64,000 nucleotides of DNA. It comes from Ophioceras dolichostomum (lineage: Eukaryota > Ascomycota > Sordariomycetes > Magnaporthales > Ophioceraceae). The DNA is taken from NCBI GenBank assembly GCA_003049485.1, contig PYST01000059.1, positions 62,001 through 126,000 on the forward strand, written 5' to 3'. Positions 32,551 through 42,977 of this stretch are shown here, in pieces; position 1 is the stretch's first letter; every line of letters begins with the position of its first letter. Under the pieces are notes generated by a model. That model saw only the letters and a program-made list of their open reading frames with translations, had not been told where the DNA came from and did not search any database. Both the position numbers and the translations under genes were made by a program.

Positions 32551-34747
32551 CTATATCCAGTCTTCAGCGCTGTCCGCATCATCATCGGAATCCGGGTAGT
32601 ACTCGCTGTCACTAGCGGCAGCGCCGGCGCCGGCGTCGTCGTAAACGTCGCCCATATCGTCTTCATCGTCGTCGTCGTCATCACTCTCGTCGCTTTTGTG
32701 ATCCACATAGCTCTCATCACTTTCCTCGCTCTCATCCTCGACATCATTGTTGACATTCCCATATCGTCGCCGTTGCAACGGAGCAAGCATATGTCCGCAC
32801 ATCCTGCTTCTCTTGCTGCCGCCGCTTTCGCCTTCATTACTATCATCGTCGTCACTCTCCATCTCTGAAAAAGACGAGGAAGAGGAAGAGTCTTCGGAGC
32901 AGCGCGACTCGACCTCGGAGTCTTCGTCGCGCGTGAGGAAGACGTCGTAGAAGGCGAGGGGACCTTCACTGAGATGGGCGCAGTTGCGACGGCGGCAGCT
33001 GCGACGGTCGTGGGCTTGGTGGAGAGTGTTTGTCTCCTCGGGGGTCGTTATCGGGTTCTCGGTACTGCTGAGGGTGCTTGACTGCCCGCTTTTGTCGTCG
33101 TCGATTTGAGAAACGTCGTCGGCGCGACGAGCGGGACGTGGCGATAGTGGGAATGATGGCCAGCGCAAGATGTCTGGAAGGCAAAAAGGCTCGACAGCTG
33201 TAAGTTGTGGTAGTTCAGGGTGAAAGCAGGATGATTGGTGATTGCTTCTATGGGGATTCGTGTTTGGGTGTATGAGGGGGCAGAGGGTAGCCGTCACTTG
33301 CCTTCTTGGCTATCTTCTTCCCGCTGGCCGTCCTCCTCCGCCTGCTCCAAGTTTGAGCCGCAATCAGAAGAATCCTGGTTAGGATCCTCTTCGCTTCCCC
33401 CCAACAAGGTGTCTTCCTCGTTCTCTTCGTCGACTCTCGAATCCGTCGTCTCAGACTCCAGTGTGGCCTCCAAATGGAAGGGCTGCACGACAGACAACTT
33501 TCCCGTGAGTCGCTCCTGGGCCTCGAAAGCGGAGTGGCCACCGCCGCTACTACCGCCGCTATTGCTGTTACCATCATTATCATCGTCGTCTTTTTCCTCG
33601 TCCTCCTCCCAATCCTCAACAAAAGGCTGCATACTCATCGCCTCCAATCTTTCCCTGAATGCCTCCGCCTGCTTACATCCACCAACGCGCTTCGTTGACT
33701 GCTTGTGGTCATCAGCGGACGGTTCCACATCCTTCGCTGGAACCCAGATAAACTGGGTGTCATCCGGGATGCCCGTCTCGTTCTTCGCGGGGAGCATGCC
33801 ACGGCTGTCGCAGCAGAAGACCATGAAGGGAAGCTCCCAGCCGCCGGCGCGGTAGCAGCGCTCCTCATCGGCCTGGAGTGGGGGCCGCCCTGGAACCAAC
33901 TTGTCGTGGTACAACTGTTCGAGGTGGTAGTATTCGGTCGGCTTGTTATCTCCCATTCCGACCTTGGAAAGGTCGCCGTCCAAGGGCACGCGGAAAGCCC
34001 TCCACGCGACTTTCCGGAAACCCGCCATGCCGAAGGGGATGCAGCGGACTGTACAGAGCTGGCCAACTTTGGGAGGCAGCCTGTCCCACTTCACGCGAAG
34101 AGCTAGGGTTGGCTTGTGCTTGCTGAGAGAGATGCGGGCGACAGGAGTCGTCGACAATTCGGTCGTTCGCTCCGCGTACTTCTGGTTGTTCATCGCCATG
34201 CTGCTGGCTGTGCAGCCGAAGATCATAATTTGAAAACATTTTTCGGCTTCCGCGTCAGTCGCGCTGTTATCAAGATTGCGGTGGTGCTGGGTATCACGGT
34301 GATTCATCGCCGCGGTCGGGTTGTCAAAGGACATCCGGTGGGCGCGGCATCGGAAAATGTAGAAGGACAAACCGATGCTGAGAATGACGTTCAGGGGCTG
34401 GCCGTTGGAAAATATCTCGTCGAACTGGACGAGTTGACGAGAGGCTCGGTCGGCTGGGTGAGTGTTTCGCACAGCGCTGTCGGCAGGGCTCGCCCGATGG
34501 CGGCCTACCGTTGCACTAGCGGGCTGGGAAGGGGAGCCCAATGGTCATCGATAGGCCGTTTCCTTTTCCTTAGGCCGCTATCGGGAGTCGGAGGAATTTG
34601 AATATCTCCTCCCTTTTGGCGGCCATCTTCATCGATAATGATTTTGCTGTGGGCGGTTTGTGTAGGTGTATTCGGGCCATTTTCGGGTGTCGGTAGCATG
34701 CAAACTGATGCTCGCCGGGACAAGGGTGGGATTTCTCGCTTATCGTC
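32551..34747 (-). CDS. Tandem-family member 1: CHHH zinc-finger-like protein with acidic tail (5' end unresolved)
   Basis: I do not recognise the family. The core frame (34538-33302) encodes QFDEIFSNGQPLNVIL, a zinc-finger-like FRCRAHRMSF...NHRDTQH (C-x2-H-x12-H-x4-H), a FGCTASSMAM helix and a C-terminal domain (VGQLCTVRC, RAFRVPLDGDLSKVGMG, PFMVFCCD, IPDDTQFIWVPAKDV). A Glu/Asp-rich tail follows. The last exon (33197-32551) is best joined through a GC-AG intron (donor AG|GCAAGT), giving a Ser/Asp/Glu-rich end. An upstream exon from 34747 encodes a Thr/Pro-rich segment with basic RKRKRP, and a possible coiled-coil exon lies at 34847-35059. Between 34548 and 34505 the frame changes: either a weak intron (34451-34542 or similar) or a frameshift. 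Best guess for its role is a nuclear, possibly DNA-binding, protein. Confidence 0.62.
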
Positions 34748-34846
34748 CTGTCCTAAGAAAATATCAGACGAAAGGCTTACATTTAAACCACCCGAAATGA
34801 GGAAATGAAGTAAATTCTTGAGTACCTAGTGAATAATGAAGCGTAC

Positions 34847-35059
34847 TTTATTTGCCATCTTGCCAAGGACCGCCCGCTCGAGCTCGAGCTCCGTTTCTTT
34901 TTCTGCCTGGAGGTTGATATCTGCAAAGCTGGGCCCCCCATTCACGTCCTTACCTGCCTCCGCACGCCTGCCTCGAAATTCGGATTCTCGTGCTGGATGA
35001 CAAACAGTCCTGTATTCGTAGGGGTAGTCTTTGGCCTCCAGGTCTCCAAAAAGTGCAGG
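34847..35059 (-). other. Possible upstream exon of tandem-family member 1
   Basis: An open stretch of 71 codons between an acceptor-like CAG (at 35060-35062) and a GTACGC donor at 34846. It encodes a charged segment ending ADINLQAEKETELELER, like the coiled-coil exons of the two neighbouring paralogues. It has no usable start codon, so a further exon upstream would be needed. It falls below normal ORF length filters. Confidence 0.35.
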
Positions 35060-35674
35060 CTGCTTTCACAACACCCCCCTATGAAGGTGTCAAACGGACG
35101 GTCAAGCAGCGAGCGGATGGACGGTCGCCACGGGTGAATTTGAATAGAAAACTGCGTATTCTACGACCCGGAAGCTGGGTCGAAAAGGAAAATGAGGGCA
35201 GGCTGCTCAGCTGTGCAGAAGCGGTGCTTGGAGGCGGGGCAAGCAAACGCAAAGAAGCGGACGAATCTGATAGGAAAGAAAAAGTAGCAATATTCCAGAA
35301 AGGGAAATCCAGAAAATCGTAACCCACCGCTCCTCATAGCTTTCAGCCAATGGCATGTAAGCTCGCAAGCTCGCTTGTTCGTATGTGGGATTGCTGGCCA
35401 GTGGGATGGACGACCGGACGCATGCAGGCTGCCGGTGCCGTGGGATGTTTGCTTTCCCTTCCACACCAAGATACACCACCTACATGCACAAGACGATGCA
35501 CGAGAAATAAAAGGAAGGAAAAGGATCACATAGAAAACTCTCACAGCCTAACCAACGAGCTCACCAGCGTCTAGCAAAGCCGACAGATTCCCGGCAGCAA
35601 ACAACACTCCGCATATAATGATAAAAACTCCACTCGGGATTCCATTGCGATTCTAGGGAGGCGAGCTCTTAAGG
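35060..35674. other. Intergenic region upstream of tandem-family member 1; nothing firm
   Basis: No motif-bearing ORF. If the upstream exon at 34847-35059 is real, the true start codon of member 1 should lie here or just beyond, but I could not find a coiled-coil exon with an ATG. Confidence 0.35.
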
Positions 35675-37195
35675 CTAGACAGATACGAGTTCGTCAGGGA
35701 CATAGTCCTTATCGGTTTCGTCGTCGCAGAGGCTGACCACAAGTCTAGAGGCGCCTAGAGCTGTAGACCCTCCATAGAACCTGCAGACGACGTTGATCGA
35801 GCAGCGCCGCCGAACAATGTACGGACAATCCCATTGCCACGATCGGCCACGGTGCTTCTAACGTGGGTGGCGTCGTGGTCTGGTATAGATAGGTAGGTAG
35901 TTAATGGTCAACTTTGAGCTTTCATGAACTCAGCGAAGCGGCTCCAACTACAGGTACTTACCACGTGGACAAGCGTGAGTCACTAGATGTAGGATATTTG
36001 CCCTCAGCCTCGAGTCGCTTTTTGAACTCGGTGGCCTTCTCTAGACCGACAAGCCTGGGAGGAGGGCGGCGGAAGTCCGAGAAGAAAATGTTGTCCTCCT
36101 CAACCCAGACGAAGGCGGCAAGGCCCTCGATGCCGGATTTGCTGACGTTGATGCGGTCGGTGAATACTGTGAAGGGATGCTTCCGTTTATGGGCTAGGGC
36201 CATGCCGTCCATGTATTTGGTGGCTCAGCCACGGACCTTACCCCTGTTGACTCGGTAGCAAGAAGGGAAGCTCCTTGGGAGGCCAGTATCCACAAACGTG
36301 CCTGTCATGGCTGCTTTTGACGTATCTTGGAAAGGGAGCCGAACGGCCGCGCGTTGGGATCTGTACTTCACGTAGCAAACCTCGCCGATGAACGGCACGC
36401 CCTTGATCTCGGGAACCGGGGCGTCCACACCAGCAACGGGCAGGGCATTTTGCGTCAGTCGCGATCCGGAGGTGTTATTGTTCCCTTGATCTTTCACAGT
36501 CGTTTGCGGTAGGTTTACTGCATCGGCGTCATCCTGGTAAGGTCGAGATTGCTGACTGTTGGCCGAGATGTAGCGCTTGCTCCCTCCGTCGCGCCGCGGG
36601 GATAGACACCTTCTCTTCCTCAAGGAGGTTGTAAGTTGCTCCAGAAAAGCGTCTGAATCTGAGTCGCCGGAATGAGCAGGAGTGCCATTTCGCTGCACGT
36701 TGACATCTTGGGGAGCTTCTGTTTGCTCCAGGTTCTGACTGCCTTGAGGAAGTGGCGTCTGACGAATATGGTTCTGGCCACTTCCTGGTCGACCTGGCCG
36801 TCCTGGATGTCCTGGTATTAATTGGACATAACTAATAGACGCCATATTATTGAAAGGCTGTAAAACTGAGGCGGCATAAGTTGTAACATACCTAATTCTG
36901 GGCACCGCGGATTATCAGGCTATTGAGCTCGCGTATTTGATCCTGCTGATGGGTGGCAATGTTGTCCTGCAAGCCCCGCTCAAGCTGAGCAAACGAGGCT
37001 GCTTGCTTCTTCTCGACTTCCTCCTCGACCTGAAGGCGGAATTGACGGTCGCTCCTCTTTCTTCTCGTCGAATTGCTGTCGGAGCTTCGCTTTCTCGATA
37101 TTAAAAGCAAACGTCTCCGCGGCGATCTTGTCCACGTACTTCTGCGACAAGGCTCGGGTGGCAGCCGCGTTCAACTCGGCCGCTGATGCTGCCAT
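35675..37195 (-). pseudogene. Tandem-family member 2: decayed paralogue with frameshift, two nonsense changes and deleted CHHH module
   Basis: Exon 1 starts at ATG 37195 and matches member 3: a coiled coil (FNIEKAKLRQQFDEKK) that continues in another frame (RSDRQFRLQVEEEVEKKQAA), so a frameshift lies in the AG-rich run near 37050. The last codon of exon 1 is TAG (36892-36894), where member 3 has CAG directly before the same GTATGTT donor. Exon 2 keeps the C-terminal domain (PFIGEVCYVKY, RAAVRLPFQD, SCYRVNRGKVRG) but lacks the FNEVF/CHHH module. TGA at 36225-36227 sits where member 3 has TGG. The frame stays open after it (YMDGMALAHK to EGKYPTSSDS). A further coding exon, 35675-35857, ends DDETDKDYVPDELVSV. 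A predictor could mask the TGA with a GTAAGG...CACAG intron. Confidence 0.72.
35890..35902. repeat. TAGG tetramer word inside the last intron of the pseudogene
   Basis: AGATAGGTAGGTAGTT, the same dispersed word as in the intergenic clusters, here next to the CTACCTACC of the predicted acceptor tract on the minus strand. Confidence 0.5.
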
Positions 37196-38207
37196 GGTCG
37201 AGTAGGCTGTTTGAGGCGACGGGACAGCAAGGACAGGAATGCGGAAGGTACAAAGCCCCAAACACGACGGATGGAAGCGTGTTGGGATCTTCAGGAAAGG
37301 ATGGGGGAAGAAAGTAGAAAAGATTAAGTTGGCGAAGTGGGGACAACTGAAAGCTACCAGGTACCTACAGGTAGGGAACACTCAAAGGAAGGCGCGACTG
37401 ATGAAAAGATCATGTGGAAGGGGGGTGCGAGACCGCACCTGCCTCATCAAGTACCGAGTACCTACCTGACCTACCTAGAGCCTCTGTCGATAAGACTGGC
37501 ACGAAATTGGATTGCAAAGGACGGGACGAAGCAAAACTTCAGTTGAATAAGGCGGTACCGTACCTGTGATCACCTAAAATCTTCTCTAAAACTGAGGCTT
37601 GAAGGGGCTCTGTTGTCGCAGTACGCGAAAAGGCTGACTACATCTGTGTCCTGTCGTGGGGCAGCGAGTCTAGCTGGTAGAGTGTCTATGTACCAAGGCT
37701 GCCAGCCGCGCAGATGATTTTTCCGAATACTCAAATCCACCCCAGGTCGAATAGACAGAAAGACTGGAAGAAAAGGAGAACAGACCAACAAGATCGTCTT
37801 GTCCAAATACCAGGCATGCTGCGTCGTAATCATCAAAAAAGCCCAAAACAATCACCGGATGTAGACTCTATCACAAAAAAAGGAAATAGCACCAAGCTTA
37901 TTAACAAAAGTATCACTATCTATCTACTCGGAAGTGTGAGCGGATCAGGAGACGTAGTCTTTGTCCAGAACCAAAGAAGCATCCGTGACAAGTCCCTCTG
38001 CGACTTGGCGTCTCTTATCTGCCGGCCAGCATGCTCCGTCAGACCAGTTCGCGAATGTTGGCATCATGGCGAGCGTTCTAGCACACGGTCCGGCTCGACA
38101 TGGACTCGTTGTCGCTGTCGTCGGCGGCATCGTGGCGAGATGTGACGAGGTGGTCGAACGCTGCCACTTTGGAAGCGCTACCGCGACGATTGTGGTCTGC
38201 TTGCACG
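37196..38207. other. Spacer between tandem-family members 2 and 3
   Basis: About 1 kb. TAGG/CCTA words occur at 37360-37378 and 37448-37482. On the minus strand, 37945-38000 encodes a short segment (LVTDASLVLDKDYVS then stop) that resembles the C-terminus of the pseudogene (DDETDKDYVPDE). It may be a terminal exon of member 3, whose exact 3' structure is unresolved. Confidence 0.45.
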
Positions 38208-39798
38208 TCAGAAAGGATTGGCGGAGGTGACATGAGGTCGACGTATGTTCCTGTTGTTACATGTCGTGATGATAACCGGGTAATCAGCATTGGCGGATCC
38301 AGCACTGAGGAACCACCAGCGTGAGAGAGTTTTGGGAAGGAGGGCGAACTGCTTGCTGCTGGAAATAGATAGGTACTTGCCATCGGCCTTCCGTTTTGCT
38401 CTGAGGCTACCCGCCAGCCTCAACCCATCAAGCCGACGGGGAACGTTGTGGGGATCCAGCCGGACGATGTGCTCAGCCCTGAACCAAGCATACGAAGTGG
38501 AAGGACCGGGAGGACCGTCGCTGAGGACCACAAAGGGGAATTCTCGCAAGGGGACCAACGCGCCGTTGTTTTCGTATCCGAAAGCCCAGCCAAGGATCCT
38601 GCCGTCATCGTCCACCCTGTAGCACTGAGGGACAGTCGTCGCCAGCAAAGAACTTGCAAAGTCGCCGCGTATGCCCACTTGAGAAAAGTCGCCGAAGGGG
38701 AGTCTGATGGCGGCAGCACGGTAGCGTTGGGTCGTGGGCCGACCGGGTATCTGGTAAGAGACGCAGCACACTTCGCCGATCGCGGGTATCAGTCCTGTTC
38801 CGGCGGCGGCACTCGGCCTTGGGGCCTCTTGGGAAGCAGCAGCTGGCTTCGCGTTACCTGCCCGTGTCTTGCAGGCCTCGTAAGCTGCGTTGCCCTTTAG
38901 AGCCTTGGCGATATCGCAGCCCACAACCATGGAGCCGAAGGCTCTGATGACCGATGATTCCAAGGCTGTTGTATCGTTTTTATGGCGGTGGGCGATGTGC
39001 GAGGTCGCCCCCGCCATCGTCTCGAAAGACATCTCGTGGGTTTCACACCGCAAAGTAAAAAACCACTCAGGTTGTTTCTGGCTGGGGTACGCCAAAATCC
39101 TCTGGCAAGGGCTTCCTTGATTGAAAACCTCGTTGAAGGTGATGCTTTTGCGAGGCCGACTCACGCTTTTGGGGGTGGTTGGACGAGTAAATGCTTTCCT
39201 TCTCTTCAACTGTCCGGAATGAGTCTGTGAGGCAGGGTCTTTGCTCTGAGCTGCGCGACGGGAAGCTGGCTCTGCCTTCTCCTCATGAACCTCCTCCTGA
39301 TCGATGTCCATGGCGTCGTTGGGAGGATTCGAGTCACCTTGGGGACCGTTTTGGGAATCATCCTGGCCGCTATCGCCATCCTCAGGTCGAGCGGCGTTGT
39401 CGGTACCCGAGAATGAACTCTGGAGGTTCTGATCATGCAGAAATATTTAGGCTTCTGATGGGAACGATGGCCGCCCGGTTGTTGGACAGGAAGTAGCATG
39501 GGAAATAACATACCTGATTTTGGGTAGCACTGTCAATGAACTCTCGTATCTCCCCACCTTCATCTTGGATATGCATCGCGATCTTGTTTTGGTAATCGCG
39601 CGTAAGACGGCGGAGTGCGTCCGCTTTCTCTTTCTCCTGCCTCAGCATCCACTGCCGGGCTTCCTCGTTGAACTTCTGGACGAGGTTGGTCTTTTCAGCT
39701 TCGAAAGCCTTCTCGGACTCTTCCTTTTTGTGGGAATACTTTTGGAGAATGGCCTGGAAGGAGGACGTGCCGGTCTCGGTAGGAGTCGGTGATGCCAT
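38208..39798 (-). CDS. Tandem-family member 3: coiled-coil plus CHHH zinc-finger-like protein, intact
   Basis: Exons 39514-39798 and 38208-39428 join in phase 0 (donor CAG|GTATGT, acceptor GATCAG) to 501 residues, starting MASPTPTETG. Order: coiled coil (residues ~20-90, EKTNLVQKFNEEARQWMLRQ), acidic/Pro linker, basic LKRRKAF and SRPRKS (possible nuclear signal), ITFNEVFNQGSPCQRIL, zinc-finger-like LRCETHEMSF...SHIAHRH (C-x2-H-x12-H-x4-H), a GCDIAKAL helix, and the C-terminal domain (IGEVCCVSY, RAAAIRLPFGDFSQVG, CYRVDDDGRILGW, REFPFVVL, YAWFRAEHIVRLD). It is the cleanest copy of the family. The end after ADGKYL is uncertain: another frame (TYVDLMSPPPILSD...SMSSRTVC, to 38078) is open and could be reached by splicing. 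I recognise no described family; putative nuclear protein. Confidence 0.74.
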
Positions 39799-40171
39799 GG
39801 CCAAGGAAAATGAAAAGTATAAGGTAGGGAGGCGACGAGTGGATACGGGCAAATGATTTGATATAGTGTGTGAAGAGCGCAGTCGGGACTAAGCGAACAG
39901 GTGGGCATGCTGATACCACGAGGGGAAGAACTGGGACAGCACTGGATTCAAAGAAGGCGGGTGGTGTGGCGAAGGTGAGAAGAACAGGAATGGCTTCGGA
40001 TGGCAATGGAGCAGGAACCGTAGGTGGAAAGGGAACAAGGAAAAGGAGAAAGGCCCGGGGAAACAAAAAAGGACAGGAAGGTGCGGCTTGGCACTTTCTT
40101 TCTGCGCCGGCTATAAGAAAAGAAACGCGAAGGTGGGGAAAAACAAATGGTCGTGTTATTTGCTATCATCA
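39799..40171. promoter_or_regulatory. Spacer between member 3 and the F-box-like/LRR gene
   Basis: 373 bp between two minus-strand genes. It must hold the promoter of member 3 and the 3' end of the neighbour's transcript. No specific site is assigned. Confidence 0.4.
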
Positions 40172-42977
40172 TCACCTCCAAAACTGCGAGGCGTGAGAAG
40201 ATTCCTCGATCGCAGTATCGTGTTCTTTACACTCGACTTCCAGCTTCCCAGTCCAATGTCTCCCCGACACGCGAGCCTCCTGCCTATATCTCTTCAGCTC
40301 GGCGACAACGTCGCGCATCTCCGACAGCTCCTGCCTGGTAGGCTTCCGCAGCGGCTGTCCGTGTTGTTGCTGCTTCAGCTGCTGCTGTTGCACTGACGGC
40401 AGCACTGAGTTTGGAGCTTCCGTCGAAACACTCGGAGGGGCGAGGATCGCCATCCAGGCGTCCTGGAAGAGGAAGCTGCCAGCAGGCACCCCGGCGAGGA
40501 CCTGCGATGGAGTCGCGGGCCCGACGCCGCCGGAGCGAAGAGACGCGTCGCGCAGGTTCTTCATGTATTCGTTTACCGCTGGGTGTGGACTCTGCTCGCC
40601 TGGGCCAACCCAGACGGGAACTGTCTGCGACTTGCCGTGGTACGGGACAGCACAGTGTATATATTCTCCATTTGCGGCGTCAGATAGGCCATGTACCTGG
40701 GAATGTGTTCCGGTGACGTCGGAGGAGGTGGGGTTGGCTTTTCGGGGAGATGGGGCCGTTTCGGCTCCGCTCCCGCCATCCCCACCTAGCCGGCTTCCAG
40801 CTACCGGCTCCTCGGCTCGGCTCGACGGTTTCCATTCGCCGAAGAACGAGAACTCTGCCGCAGGCTGGTCCATGACCGAGCCAGGGTCGTAGCTTTCGTC
40901 GTCGGCTGACGAACCCTCCAGCTGCTCGACAGGGTCCGCCTCGAACTCCAATCGGAAATGCCTCAGCCCCTTCAGCATCACTGGGCTCCTCCGCGAGCCA
41001 GCCAACGCAACCGCCGTTTCCCCAATCGCACGCTCCTGCTCATAGGCAAGCTCGAGGAAGCGCACGAGCCTCTCCGTGATGTGGCCCGCTGATCTGCGTG
41101 GGATGTTCGTAAGCGTTACAGAGTTGATGCGAGGGTTCATGTCAGGCACGAACGGCTGCGGGAAGGCAAGGCCAGCGCGCGGGCCAAAGCAAGCCTCCGC
41201 CATCCACGAGTCGGTGAGCGACGTCGCACCCTCTGTTGCTATTGTCGGCGTGTGGGTGACGAGGGAGTGGTGCATCCTGAGGCTGCGCAGGTTCGTCGAT
41301 ACGACGGGGCGCAGGAGATGCGAGATACCTACGACGCCATATACCTTGCAGGACCGCGTGAACCATTTGGGCAGAGGAGACCATGATGATGACGGAATCT
41401 GCATGAGTACCATGTCACAGTCGAAGTGCTCTAAGAGACCACCGGATGTTCGCAAAGCTCTTTCAACTCCGGCGAGGGTCAACCTGGGGTTACCGCCCAC
41501 GGAAAGATGGGTGATACCCCGAAACCCCTGGCACGGCCGTGAAGCCAGTACGTCGACCAGTTCGGGGGCGAGACGGCCAGCACCGCCGGCGAGCGCTCGG
41601 ACCAAGGCAAGGGGCCCGTCATGCAGCACCTGCGTCGTGCCATCAGTCCTCATCCGCATCCTCGTCATCATTATCCCTTCCGAAGACTCCGCCACCGCCA
41701 CTCCTCTAGCCGTATGACAATTAGGTGCCCCTGGCCCACCCGATGTGCTGCTATCTGATGGGCCGTCATACGAGGGTGCGTCGGCCAAATGTCGGTGCGG
41801 ATGCGCAAACAGCGCGCTCCACTCGGACTCGACCACGGACACAAATGGGCCGTACTCGTCGGAACCAAGGAGGGACGGAGGACTTGCCTGCACCTGCTTG
41901 CCCTCGACCGCGAAGCGTGCGGGCAGTGATTGGGCCACAGGCGGCACCCCAGGTGGCAACCCCCAGCCCACGATGCCTAGAATAGCGGCGTCTCCAAGCG
42001 AGTTGTCACTGAGGTCCAGGCTCCAGAGCTGGTGACGGAATTCCTCAGCGAGCAAGAGGGCCGTTGCGTTGTCCATCTCTCGGCCCCGGCCCCTGAGCAC
42101 CCGCAGATTGGGAAGCGTCTGGTGGCCGAACGATCCCTGCTCTATGGCGGCGCCGAGCGACCCAGAGAGGTATGAAACGTCTAGATACACCAGGTTCGTC
42201 ATACTCTTCGACGCGAAGTACGAAGTGGGAAGCTCCGTATTGGCGCATCCCGCGACGCTGAGGAGTCGAAGAGGTGATGATGATGAGGAGCTTGAGCCCC
42301 CACCACTACTACTGGCTGCGTCATTCTCATTATGAGGCAGGGATCTCGCCAACGCAAGTGGATCGAGGACGGGATGGCCGTCTAGCAAGATGCAACGGAG
42401 GCTGGGGAACAGGGTGGGCAGCCTCCTCAGCGTCTCGTTCAGGCTCTGCTGCGCTGAGTCTGAAAGGAAATCTGCGGTCGCGCTTGCAAAGTCCCTGAAG
42501 TCTAGCGACAGCACTAAATGACGGGTGGATAGCCTGGCAATCTTCACAGATCGACCTAGGAACCGCCATAGGTACCAGCTCAACTCTGATACAAGCGGCA
42601 GGCATTAGAAGCCGTATGGGTTGATGTAAGCAAAGATGTTTCTGATGAAACAGAGCAGGTAAACAAGCCTCTTTCTGGGGCGGGGAGTGGGGTGGAGGGG
42701 GCCAAAAACGGAGGATCAGTGTAAAAAAGTGAAGGCTGAGTCATTCCTCACCATCTTGTCTGTCCATCCCAAGCAGTTTGACCATCTGGAGGGGATCATT
42801 CCAGAGACGGGGCGCGAAATGGCTGTATGCCAGCTTGGATACCAGGCAAAGCCCTGGGTATGCTTTGACAGGCACGGATGGTGCTACAACGGCCCACCAG
42901 TCGGTCTTCCTTGTAGCCTCCTGGTACGACGGGAGCCCCGACGACGAAGACCACTGAGCTGGTGCGGTCGCTGCCAT
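40172..42977 (-). CDS. F-box-like / leucine-rich-repeat protein
   Basis: Exons 42752-42977 and 40172-42585 join in phase (donor GTGAGG, acceptor TATCAG) to 879 residues, starting MAATAPAQWS. Residues ~25-75 are F-box-like (DWWAVVAPSVPVKAYPGLCL then VSKLAYSHFAPRLWNDPL), a pattern that in this class binds Skp1. Degenerate leucine-rich repeats follow (LRCILLDGHPVLD, LRLLSVAGCANTELP, LVYLDVSYLSGSL, LWSLDLSDNSLGD, ITHLSVGGNPRLT). Ser/Gly- and Asp-rich inserts interrupt them. The C-terminal third is Pro/Ser-rich with poly-Gln runs and ends in a charged helix (ELSEMRDVVAELKRY). It may be a substrate adaptor of an SCF ubiquitin ligase, though the F-box call rests on a partial pattern. No named orthologue recognised. 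Confidence 0.78.

Noticed and set aside
35675..37195. Repeat-induced point mutation (RIP) as the cause of the pseudogene lesions
   Set aside because: CAG to TAG fits a CpA change, but TGG to TGA is not in the preferred context and the frameshift and module deletion are not RIP products. Neighbouring sequence is not strongly AT-enriched.
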